64,000 bases of DNA, taken from the NCBI RefSeq assembly GCF_035825295.1, contig NZ_JAYMGI010000002.1, positions 248,001 to 312,000 of the forward strand, in the 5' to 3' direction. The position numbers and the translations under genes were made by a program. The stretch is from Actinacidiphila sp. DG2A-62. GTDB lineage: Bacteria > Actinomycetota > Actinomycetes > Streptomycetales > Streptomycetaceae. Shown piece after piece: positions 54,508 through 62,495 of the stretch; the stretch's first letter is position 1, and each line of letters starts with the position of its first letter. The notes beneath the pieces are model-generated. The model saw only the letters and a list, made by a program, of their open reading frames with translations. It had not been told where the DNA came from and searched no databases.

Positions 54508-56049
54508 ATGCTCTTCGCCGATGTGGCCAGGGTGTCCGCGGAGGTTGCGAGGACCTCCGCGCGGACGCGCAAGACCGCGCTGCTCGCCGACTTCTTCCGG
54601 GCCGCCGAGCCCGACGACGTGCCGATCGCCATCGCCTACCTGGCCGGCCTGCTGCCGCAGGGCAGGCTCGGGGTGGGCTGGGCGGCGCTGCGGGACCGCG
54701 CCGCTCCCGCCGAGCAGCCGTCGCTCACCGTCCGCGGCGTGGACGCGGCGCTCACCGAGGTGGGCGGGCTGTCCGGCGCGGGCTCGCAGGCCGCCCGCCG
54801 CTCGCTGCTGCAGTCGCTGTTCGCAGCGGCCACCGAACGCGAGCAGAAGTACCTGCTCGGTCTGCTCACCGGCGAGGTGCGGCAGGGCGCGCTGGACGCG
54901 GCGGCGGTGGAGGGCCTGGCCGCGGCGACGGCGGCGCCGCCCGCGGAGGTGCGCCGGGCGGTGATGCTGGCCGGCGCTCTGGAGCCGGTGGCCCGCGCGC
55001 TGCTGGCCCGCGGACCGGCCGCGCTCGGCGAGTTCGCCATGACGGTGGGCCGGCCGCTGCAGCCGATGCTGGCGAGCAGCGCGAAGAGCGTCGAGGAGGC
55101 GGTCGCCAAGCTCGGGCCGTGCGCGGTGGAGGAGAAGCTGGACGGCATCCGGGTGCAGGTGCACCGGGAGCCGGGCGCGGTGCGGGTGTTCACCCGGACG
55201 CTGGACGACGTCACGGCGCGGCTGCCGGAGGTCGCCGCGGCGGCGGCCGGGCTGCCGGCCGAGCGGTTCATCCTGGACGGCGAGGTGCTGGCCTTCGACG
55301 ACGCGGGGCGGCCGCGGCCGTTCCAGCAGACCGCGGGCCGGGTGGGCTCGCGCCTGGACGTCGTCGCGGCGGCGCGGGCGCTGCCGTTGCGGCCGGTCTT
55401 CTTCGACGTGCTGTCGGTGGACGGCCGCGACCTGCTCGACGCGCCGTACGCCCGGCGCGTCGAGGAGCTGATCCGCCTGGTGCCCGAGGAGTTGCGGGTG
55501 CGGCGGCTGGCCGTGGCCGATCCGGGGGACACCGAGCAGGTGACGGCCGCGGCCGGCTTCTTCAGCCGTACGCTCGACCGCGGCCACGAGGGCGTGGTGG
55601 TCAAGGGAGCGGCGAGCCCGTACGCCGCGGGCCGGCGGGGCGCGTCCTGGTTGAAGGTGAAACCGGTGCACACGCTGGACCTGGTGGTGCTGGCGGTCGA
55701 GCGCGGCCACGGGCGGCGCGCCGGAAAGCTGTCCAACCTGCATCTGGGGGCGCGTGACGAGGACGGTTCCTTCGTGATGCTCGGCAAGACCTTCAAAGGG
55801 CTGACCGACGCGCTGCTGGACTGGCAGACCGAACGGCTGGGCGCGCTCGCGGTCGCCGACGACGGCTATACGGTGACGGTCCGCCCGGAGCTGGTGGTGG
55901 AGATCGCCTACGACAGCGTGCAGACCTCGCCCCGCTACCCGGCCGGCCTGACCCTGCGGTTCGCCCGTGTCATCCGCTACCGCGAGGACAAGAAGCCGTC
56001 GGAGGCCGACACGGTCGCGACCGTGCGGGCCGCGCACGGCGGCGGCTGA
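54508..56049 (+). CDS. ATP-dependent DNA ligase
   Basis: 513 residues. An N-terminal helical DNA-binding domain (about 1-185) is followed by the adenylation domain with the active-site lysine K210 in VEEKLDGIRVQVHR, then FILDGEVLAF, VFFDVLSVDG, HEGVVVKG and WLKVKP (motifs III-V), and an OB-fold ending with PRYPAGLTLRFARVIRYRED. It seals nicks using ATP and resembles the actinobacterial LigB-like/archaeal-type ligases, which are accessory to NAD-dependent LigA. The ATG at 54508 follows AGGAGG. The neighbouring AlkB-like and HhH-GPD genes support a repair role. Confidence 0.95.
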   Translation: MLFADVARVSAEVARTSARTRKTALLADFFRAAEPDDVPIAIAYLAGLLPQGRLGVGWAALRDRAAPAEQPSLTVRGVDAALTEVGGLSGAGSQAARRSLLQSLFAAATEREQKYLLGLLTGEVRQGALDAAAVEGLAAATAAPPAEVRRAVMLAGALEPVARALLARGPAALGEFAMTVGRPLQPMLASSAKSVEEAVAKLGPCAVEEKLDGIRVQVHREPGAVRVFTRTLDDVTARLPEVAAAAAGLPAERFILDGEVLAFDDAGRPRPFQQTAGRVGSRLDVVAAARALPLRPVFFDVLSVDGRDLLDAPYARRVEELIRLVPEELRVRRLAVADPGDTEQVTAAAGFFSRTLDRGHEGVVVKGAASPYAAGRRGASWLKVKPVHTLDLVVLAVERGHGRRAGKLSNLHLGARDEDGSFVMLGKTFKGLTDALLDWQTERLGALAVADDGYTVTVRPELVVEIAYDSVQTSPRYPAGLTLRFARVIRYREDKKPSEADTVATVRAAHGGG

Positions 56050-56232
56050 CCGTCACGCATACGCCTCCTGCCCCCGGGTACCCGCGTCCTCGCCGCGAAC
56101 AGCGGCCGGCGCAGGTCGGCGCCGGCACAGACCGCCGCGGGCACCGGTCGGCGCGGGCACAGGTCAGCGCCGCGCCGGAGAACCGGCGCCGGCACCGCCC
56201 GCGAGAGACCCTGGCGACGGAGGCGAATCGGC

Positions 56233-56889
56233 ATGGCCCCCACACAGCGCGCCGTGGTGACGGCGCTCCTCGACGAGTGCGGACGCACCTACGCCGACGA
56301 GGCCGGCATCCGGCTGCGCGACACGCCGCAGCCGCTGTACCGGCTGCTCGTCCTGGCCGACCTGCTGAGCACGCGGATCCGCGCGGACATCGCGATGGCC
56401 GCGGCCCGCGAGCTGAGCGAGGCGGGAATGCGCGACCCGGCGTCGATGGCGCGGGCGACCTGGCAGCAGCGGGTCGACGCGCTGGGCCGCGGCGGCTACC
56501 GGCGCTATGACGAGAGCACCGCGACCCGCCTGGGCGAGGGCGCCGAACTGGCCGCCCGCGAGTACGGCGGCGACCTGCGCCGGATGCACGAGCGGGCCGG
56601 GGACGACGTGCGGGCGCTGCGCGAGGAGCTGACGCGGTTCCCCGGCGTCGGCCCGACCGGCGCGGACATCTTCCTGCGCGAGGTCCAGGGCGTGTGGCCG
56701 CACATCGCGCCGTATCTCGACGCCAAGGCGCTGGACGGCGCGCGCCGCCTCGGCCTGCCGGACGACCCGGCGAAACTGCGCCGCGCCGCGCCCGACGCGC
56801 CTCCCGAGGTGCTCGCCGCGGCCCTGGTCCGGGTCGCCCTGGGCAAGGACGCCGCGGATTCGGTGCGCGAGCGCGCGGGGTCCGCCTGA
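56233..56889 (+). CDS. HhH-GPD/endonuclease III-like DNA repair protein
   Basis: 218 residues. The helix-hairpin-helix motif is RFPGVGPTGADIFLREVQ (about 135-152), followed by VWPHIAPYLDAKAL where an Asp could serve as the glycosylase acid. The iron-sulphur Cys cluster of endonuclease III is absent and no obvious catalytic Lys precedes the HhH, so it is probably a monofunctional glycosylase or a non-catalytic relative. The ATG at 56233 follows GGAGG. It is 183 bases downstream of the DNA ligase in the same direction. Confidence 0.85.
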   Translation: MAPTQRAVVTALLDECGRTYADEAGIRLRDTPQPLYRLLVLADLLSTRIRADIAMAAARELSEAGMRDPASMARATWQQRVDALGRGGYRRYDESTATRLGEGAELAAREYGGDLRRMHERAGDDVRALREELTRFPGVGPTGADIFLREVQGVWPHIAPYLDAKALDGARRLGLPDDPAKLRRAAPDAPPEVLAAALVRVALGKDAADSVRERAGSA

Positions 56890-57434
56890 CGCCCGGACCG
56901 TGACATGGCCGGGCCCGCCGCCGCGCCGGCCCCCGCCTCACACCAAAGGCGCCCGCGCCTCCCCTCCCCCTCCGCCTCCGGGTCGGCGCCGGTCAGGTCA
57001 GGTACCCCTCGGAGATCTCCTCGGGCCCCAACGGCCACGCCTCCCGTGGCGCGACCACAGCGCGTACGCGATCAGGCCGAGCGCCAGCCGGGCCGGGGAC
57101 CACTCGATGAGGTGCGCACGGTGGACGCCCCGATCCGCGACCGCCCCCAACCCGCGCCCCGACCGCGCGTGGCGGCCGGCGCGCCGGGCGAGGACTCGGT
57201 GCTGCTGGGCACGTCGACACGGTCATGACGGCGCTGTCGCGTCGGCGCAGTCGCGACAGCGCTGGGCGCGCGTCGGCGCAGTCGCGACAGCGCTGGGCGC
57301 GCGTCGGCGCAGTCGCGACAGCGCTGGGCGCGGCCCGCGAGGCGGTCTTCAGCCGCCCCGCCGCGGTCCGCGGGGCGGCGCCGCCGTGACGCCGGCGACG
57401 CGCCGGCGTCGAGGGCCGGACGGTCGCCGGCCGC
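56890..57434. other. Intergenic region containing tandem repeats
   Basis: 545 bases between the HhH-GPD gene and the convergent unknown gene. The first 340 bases show no supported gene. The second part contains three 31-bp tandem repeats (57241-57332) and GC-rich hairpins. Confidence 0.5.
57241..57332. repeat. Three 31-bp tandem repeats with internal GTCGCGAC palindrome
   Basis: Near-perfect copies start at 57241, 57272 and 57303; each contains GTCGGCGCAGTCGCGACAGC then GCTGGGCGCG. The GTCGCGAC core is self-complementary. The preceding GCGCTGTCGC (57231-57240) is the reverse complement of part of the unit, so the array can fold into several alternative hairpins. No CRISPR-type spacers. Confidence 0.85.
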
Positions 57435-57857
57435 TCACTGGTTGTCGAGCCGGAGCTGCACCTCTTCCTCCTGGTCGCCGGAGGCCGTGCCGACGACGCG
57501 TACCGAGAACGCCTCGGCGAGGCCCTCGCGGAGGCGGTCCACCGCGCGGTAGCCGCCCTGCGCGGTGAGGGTGACCGGCTCGCTCAGCCGGGCCGGGCCG
57601 GGCAGCCCGAGGGTGCGCGAGACGTCGAAGGTCGCGGCCCACACCACGTGGCCCTCGCCCTCCTCGTCGGACGGCTTGTCGCCGGGCGCGCGGTCGGCGG
57701 GGAACGTGGTGTGCAACGCCGCGAAGATCGCCCGCGCGTCGTCGGTGGCGCAGCTCGCGAGCGTGACCGCGACCTGCGCGGCGGGGTCGGCCGGCTGCTC
57801 CGACGCCTGGGAGGGGGTGGGCGTCGGGATCGGTGACTGGTCCTGCGGAGTGCTCAC
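57435..57857 (-). CDS. Conserved hypothetical protein
   Basis: 140 residues from a GTG at 57857 preceded by GGAAGGA. After a Pro/Ser/Gln-rich lead (about 1-25), [20 protein letters not shown], then [40 protein letters not shown] and [20 protein letters not shown] suggests a small alpha+beta domain. No signal, membrane segment or known motif. Convergent with the repeat region and divergent from YchJ. Function unknown. Confidence 0.7.
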   Translation of the reverse strand: MSTPQDQSPIPTPTPSQASEQPADPAAQVAVTLASCATDDARAIFAALHTTFPADRAPGDKPSDEEGEGHVVWAATFDVSRTLGLPGPARLSEPVTLTAQGGYRAVDRLREGLAEAFSVRVVGTASGDQEEEVQLRLDNQ

Positions 57858-58235
57858 GACGGTTCCTTCCGGAGTGCGTGCGGGGTGCGGTGCGGCGGTG
57901 CGGGCCGCTGTACCGGCCGCGGGTACGGGCAGGGCGCGCGCCGGTGGCCGGGCCGACGGGGCCGCCGTGCCCGGACGCCCCGGAGGCGGGCCCCCGCACG
58001 CGGCCCGCGCCCGCGGTCCGTCACCGACCCGGTGTGCGCCATGGTCAGCGCATTTCCGGACCGGGCCGGAGGAAACCCGGCTTTCCGCCGAACGGGTGCC
58101 TCCCGTCCGGCGGACCCGGATGCGCGCGCCGCCGCCGCGCGCCGGGTCGCCCGCGCGAGCGCACGCCCGGGGCCAGGGGCTCGCGGCCGCGGGGTCCGCG
58201 CCGGGGCGGGCCCGGGGGTCGGGCAGAATCGGGGG
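57858..58235. promoter_or_regulatory. Divergent intergenic region, nothing distinctive
   Basis: 378 bases between the divergent unknown gene and the YchJ-like gene. It should hold both promoters; I found no convincing boxes, repeats or small gene. Confidence 0.4.
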
Positions 58236-58702
58236 ATGGTGAGACGTGCCAAGCGCCCTGCCCGCCCGGCCGGCGGTGCCCGCGTGCCGTCCGGCTCGTC
58301 CGCGGCGGCCCCGCCGTCCGGGACGGACGGTTCGGCCGCGTGTCCGTGCGGGCTGGACGAGGCGTACGCGGCGTGCTGCGGCGCCTTCCACAGCGGGCGG
58401 GCGGCGGCGCCCACGGCGGAGCGGCTGATGCGGTCGCGGTACGCGGCCTTCGCCGTGGGCGACGCGGCGTACCTGCTGCGGACCTGGGCGGCGGCGACCC
58501 GCCCGACCTGGAGCTGGACCGCGGCGTGCGCTGGACCGGGCTGGATGTGCTGGGCTCGACCGGCGGTTCCGCGTTCCACACCGAGGGCACGGTCGAGTTC
58601 ACCGCGCGCTACCGGGTCGGCGGACGTTCCGGTGAGCAGCACGAGAACAGCCGGTTCGCCCGCGAGGACGGCCGCTGGGTGTACGTCGGTCCGCTGACCT
58701 GA
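58236..58702 (+). pseudogene. YchJ family (SEC-C/NTF2-like) protein, frameshifted
   Basis: The N-terminal part from the ATG at 58236 is Pro/Ala-rich and leads to the Cys cluster [19 protein letters not shown], then [20 protein letters not shown] and RTWAAATRP. Near 58500 one base appears to be missing. The natural continuation ([16 protein letters not shown], then [25 protein letters not shown]) lies in the next frame and stops at 58702. Corrected length is about 156 residues. YchJ-like proteins pair a zinc-binding Cys motif with an NTF2-like cone; function unknown. Uncorrected, the first frame stops at 58697. Confidence 0.8.
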
Positions 58703-58750
58703 GACCGTTCCCTCCCCCGGCCTCCCGCGTGTCCCGGCCCGGCGCCGGGT

Positions 58751-60193
58751 TCAGGCGACCGGGCGGCGCGCGGTGTAGGACGCGAACCCGCGCTGAAGCA
58801 CGCCGACGAGGACGATCGCGGCGATGCAGGCGAGTCCGCCGCCGACGACGGCCGCGGCGGGCGAGAAGAGGTCGGCCGCGGAGCCGGCGAGGAAGTCGCC
58901 GAGCCGGGGGCCGCCCACCACGACGACGAGGAAGACGCCCTGGAGCCGGCCGCGCATGTCGTCGGGCGCGGCGGCCTGGAGCATGGTGTTGCGGAACACC
59001 ATGGAGATCGTGTCCGCGCAGCCCGCGACGGCCAGGAAGAGCAGCCCGAGCAGCAGGTCGCGGGTGAGCCCGAAGACCGCGACGGCCGCGCCCCACGAGC
59101 CGACGGCGACCAGCACCGCGAAGCCCTGGCGCCGGACCCGGCCGAGCCAGCCGGAGAAGACGCTGCCGAGCAGCGCGCCGACCGCGGGCGCCGCCGCGAG
59201 CAGGCCCACCGTGCGGGTGCCGCCGCCGTACCAGAGTCCCGCGACGGCGGGGAAGAGCACGCGCGGCTGGGCCAGCACCATCGCGCACAGGTCGGAGACG
59301 AAGGTGGTGCGCAGGTTGGGGCGCGAGGCGAGGTAGCGCAGCCCCTCCAGCACCGACGGCCTGCGGCGGACCGTGGCCGTGCCGCCGGTCCGCGCCCCGC
59401 CGTTCCCGTTCCGCGCCGCGCCGCCGACCGCGCCCTTGCCGGCACCCGTGGCTTCGTCGCCTGTGCCTTCGTCGCCCGCCTCCCCGTCGCCGGGCAGCAT
59501 CGCGGGCAGCCGCCACATCGCGTACAGCGAGGCGGTGAACGCCGCCACGTCGATCAGGTACGCCGCCTGGTAGCCCCACAGGCCGACGAAGACGCCGCCG
59601 AGCATCGGCCCGGCCATCTGCCCCACGCCGCCGGCCAGCGACGCGAGCGCGTTCGCCGCCGGGAGCTGCTCGGCCGACAGCAGCCGGGGGATCATCGCGG
59701 AGCGCGCGGGCGAGTTCATCGCGAAGCACACCGCCTGCAGGGCGACGATCGCGTACAGCACCCCCACGTACCGCAGGTCGGCGATGGCCACGGCGGCCAG
59801 CGCGCCGGAGAGCAACGTCGCGCCGAAGGCGCTGACCAGGCCCAGCCTGCGCCGGTCCACGACGTCGGCGACCGCGCCGCCGTAGAGCCCGAACACGATC
59901 AGCGGGACGAGGGAGCACAGGCCGACCAGGCCGACGTAGAAGCTCGACCCGGTGATCGCGTAGACCTGGAGCGCGACGGCCATCGCGGTCATCTGCTGGC
60001 CCAGGTACGACACGGTGTTGCCGCACCACAGCCGCCGGAAGTCGGGGTGCTCGCGCAGCGGGGTGATGTCGGCGAGCATCCTGGCCGCCCGGGAGGAGCG
60101 CTCGGCCGCGCGGGCCCGCGGTGACCCGGACGGCCCAACGCCCGGCCGGGCGCGCCGGGCCCCGGGCCTGTGGTCCTTCTCGCTGTTGAGCAC
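58751..60193 (-). CDS. MFS transporter (enterobactin exporter/EntS-like)
   Basis: 480 residues, about 12 membrane helices, starting LREHPDFRRLWCGNTVSYLG and with the MFS loop GLYGGAVADVVDRRRLGL. A central cytoplasmic loop (about 245-290) is Gly/Asn/Thr-rich. The sequence resembles the EntS-type exporters with the TISMVFRNTMLQAAAPDDMR segment. I chose the GTG at 60193 because a TACGGT -10-like box ends 5 bases before it, suggesting a leaderless transcript; an ATG at 60079 is an alternative. It exports a small molecule, possibly a siderophore or drug; no biosynthetic genes adjoin. Confidence 0.87.
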   Translation of the reverse strand: MLNSEKDHRPGARRARPGVGPSGSPRARAAERSSRAARMLADITPLREHPDFRRLWCGNTVSYLGQQMTAMAVALQVYAITGSSFYVGLVGLCSLVPLIVFGLYGGAVADVVDRRRLGLVSAFGATLLSGALAAVAIADLRYVGVLYAIVALQAVCFAMNSPARSAMIPRLLSAEQLPAANALASLAGGVGQMAGPMLGGVFVGLWGYQAAYLIDVAAFTASLYAMWRLPAMLPGDGEAGDEGTGDEATGAGKGAVGGAARNGNGGARTGGTATVRRRPSVLEGLRYLASRPNLRTTFVSDLCAMVLAQPRVLFPAVAGLWYGGGTRTVGLLAAAPAVGALLGSVFSGWLGRVRRQGFAVLVAVGSWGAAVAVFGLTRDLLLGLLFLAVAGCADTISMVFRNTMLQAAAPDDMRGRLQGVFLVVVVGGPRLGDFLAGSAADLFSPAAAVVGGGLACIAAIVLVGVLQRGFASYTARRPVA

Positions 60194-60557
60194 GGGAAAC
60201 CGTAGCAACCGGGCCCCGCGCGCCGGCCGCCGGGTGGCCGGCCGGGGCGGAAAACCGGCTGGTGACGGGGTGCGCCCCGGCATACGCTGTGCGGGACGAA
60301 CCGGCTCCCGGGGACGGCATGCGACCGCTGCGGACCCCTGGAGCCCGTCCCGGAACGAGTCGCCACCACGGCCGCGCTTCCGGCACCGCCCCGCCGCCGC
60401 CCGTGCGGCACGGGGCGCCCACGGCGCCACCGCGTCCGCTTCGCCCGACCGAGGAATCCCCCGGACCCTCCGGGGAGCAGACCCGCCCGGGCACGACGGC
60501 GCGGACGACACGGCCGCGTCCGGCGTTTCCGGGCCACGCGACGTTAAGGAGTGCGCG
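60194..60557. promoter_or_regulatory. Divergent intergenic region
   Basis: 364 bases between the MFS gene and the 57-residue gene. Apart from the leaderless-type -10 box next to the MFS start, I see no supported feature. Confidence 0.4.
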
Positions 60558-60731
60558 GTGTCATCCGACCAGCTCACACGCGAGGAAGAGGCGGCCGAAC
60601 GCGCCGCCGACGCCGGTCCCCTGACCGACCATGAGCGTCCCTTCGACGCCTGGTCCCGGTGCGCCCCGATCCGGCTCGCCGGTTACGAGGACGATCCGAC
60701 GGAGACCCACATCCTGCGCGGCATCGACTGA
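60558..60731 (+). CDS. 57-residue acidic small protein
   Basis: GTG 60558 is preceded by AAGGA at a good distance. MSSDQLTREEEAAERAADAG, then PFDAWSRCAPIRLAGYEDDP and THILRGID. Compact, acidic, no signal or membrane helix. The Trp/Cys/Tyr core suggests a conserved fold rather than random sequence. It lies 181 bases upstream of the DUF5133 gene in the same direction. Function unknown. Confidence 0.6.
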   Translation: MSSDQLTREEEAAERAADAGPLTDHERPFDAWSRCAPIRLAGYEDDPTETHILRGID

Positions 60732-60912
60732 TCCGGCGGTGTGGTCCGGAGGCTGATCCGGCGTCACGCGGGCGGTGGACGCGGGGCGCCGGGCGGCGGG
60801 AGGACGGCGAATCCCGGGGCGGGAAAGAAATTCGGATGCAGCGTGCATGGACCCGCGTCCGCCGGGCAGGCGCGCTTCGAATCCCCGACCCAGTCGCAAG
60901 GAGTCTGCCGCG

Positions 60913-61158
60913 ATGCTGATGGCCCACCCGACCGTACTGCGCACGCTGCTCGAACGCTACGAGACTCTCCGGGCCGCCGCCGAGCGGGGCGACGGGGCGG
61001 GACCGCGACTGGAGCGCGAACTGCAGGACACCGTCTACACGTTGTGCGTGTCGACGGGGACCAGGGAGATATCCGCGGCGCTCGCCGCGGCGCGCGACCA
61101 CGTGGAGCGGCACGCGTTCACCGGGCAGCCGGTGGCCGTGGAGGGCACCGCGGCCTGA
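60913..61158 (+). CDS. DUF5133 domain protein
   Basis: 81 residues: MLMAHPTVLRTLLERYETLR, then LQDTVYTLCVSTGTREISAA and AAARDHVERH. This is the typical DUF5133 pattern found almost only in Streptomyces and relatives; function unknown, all-helical. The ATG at 60913 follows AAGGAG. Confidence 0.88.
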   Translation: MLMAHPTVLRTLLERYETLRAAAERGDGAGPRLERELQDTVYTLCVSTGTREISAALAAARDHVERHAFTGQPVAVEGTAA

Positions 61159-61361
61159 CGGGGTCGCGGGCGCGGGCTCCCGGTCGCACGGCCCTCTACC
61201 GGAAGCGGACGAACACTGGCACGTCGTCCTCACCCGATGGGATGAATGTGCGGGTCCGGATGACCTGAATGGCCGACAGCGGCGTTGTTCCCGTTGCGGA
61301 CACCGGGTCCGCCGGCGCGGACCAGCCGGCCCGTGCGGCACTTCCGGAAGGCAGGGAACGT

Positions 61362-62204
61362 ATGAACAAGGTCGCCCGAAAGGGACTCGTCACCGCGATG
61401 GTCGCGGGCGGCGTACTGGGCTGCGCGGGCTACGCGCAGGCCGACGCGGCGGCCGAGGGCGGCACGGCGGGCTCGCCCGGCGTCCTGTCCGGCAACTCGG
61501 TGCAGGTGCCGGTGGACGTGCCGGTCACGGTGTGCGGGAACACCCTGGACGTCGTCGGCCTGCTCAACCCCGCGTCCGGCGTCTTCTGCGCCACCCCTTC
61601 CACCGCGTCGCCCGCGCACGCCGCGGCGCCGAGCGCCGGCTCGGCGCACTCCGCCGCCCCGGGCCGCGGCGGCCGGCACGCGGGTGCGCCCGCCGACGAA
61701 CAGGGCGCGCCCATGGGCGTGGTGAACGGCGGCCCGCGGCGGCCCTCCGGCGCGCACGCGGCCCCGAGCGCGGACACGGGCGGCGCGGGCGGGGCCCGGG
61801 CGGCCGGTGACACGCAGGGCTCCTCCGGTCTGCTGTCCGGCAACTCGGTGCGGCTGCCGATCGACCTGCCGGTGAACATCACGGGCAACTCGGTGAACGT
61901 GGTCGGCGTCGGCAATCCGTCGACCGGCAACACCGGGGTGAACGCCGAGGCGCCGCGGCCGCCCGCGCCGGCGCCCGTGCCCGAGCCCGAGCCCGTGCAC
62001 AACGTGCCGGTGGCGCAGACCGCGCCGGTCGAGCACGCGGTGGCCCCGACGCTCGCGCACACCGGCGCCGACGGCCTGGGTGGGATCGCCGCGGCGAGCG
62101 CCGGACTGCTGCTCGGCGGCGCGGTGCTCTACCGCCGCTCGCGCGCGGGCCGCACCTCGCACGCCGCCGCGCTCGCCGGCGCCGCCGCGGGAGCCGCGGC
62201 CTGA
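61362..62204 (+). CDS. Long chaplin with sortase signal (ChpA/B/C-like)
   Basis: 280 residues. The Sec signal ends near AQA-DAA (about 27). Chaplin domain 1 (about 34-75: SPGVLSGNSVQVPVDVPVTV, then CGNTLDVVGLLNPASGVFC) has the usual two Cys. Chaplin domain 2 (about 148-188: SSGLLSGNSVRLPIDLPVNI, TGNSVNVVGVGNPSTG) has none. A Pro/Glu-rich wall-spanning segment is followed by the sortase motif LAHTG, a hydrophobic helix and RRSRAGR. Long chaplins are anchored to peptidoglycan by sortase and help coat aerial hyphae with amyloid. The ATG at 61362 follows AAGGCAGGGA. A strong marker for a Streptomyces-like organism. Confidence 0.93.
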   Translation: MNKVARKGLVTAMVAGGVLGCAGYAQADAAAEGGTAGSPGVLSGNSVQVPVDVPVTVCGNTLDVVGLLNPASGVFCATPSTASPAHAAAPSAGSAHSAAPGRGGRHAGAPADEQGAPMGVVNGGPRRPSGAHAAPSADTGGAGGARAAGDTQGSSGLLSGNSVRLPIDLPVNITGNSVNVVGVGNPSTGNTGVNAEAPRPPAPAPVPEPEPVHNVPVAQTAPVEHAVAPTLAHTGADGLGGIAAASAGLLLGGAVLYRRSRAGRTSHAAALAGAAAGAAA

Positions 62205-62495
62205 TCCGCTGCCCGGGGGTGACCCGGTCCGCCGCGTGACCCCGTCGCGGCCCCCTCCTGGCGCTCCCCGACGGCGGCGGGGCCGTCAAACCGATTACGG
62301 GGCGCCGCGAGCTGGGACGACGCGACGGCGGCCGGGTGCGACGGAGCACCCGGCCCCTATCATTTCATGCGCGCGCATGGACGCTTCGGCGCGGAAGCGA
62401 CCGCCGTGCGCGCGACGATCCACGCCCCCGGCGCCTCGCGCGTGCGGGGGCGGTCCTGCGCAGACGTGATCCGTCGTGTTCCGAGGAGCCCCGCA

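Noticed and set aside
57231..57332. CRISPR array.
   Set aside because: The 31-bp units are directly abutting, without unique spacers, and no cas genes are present.
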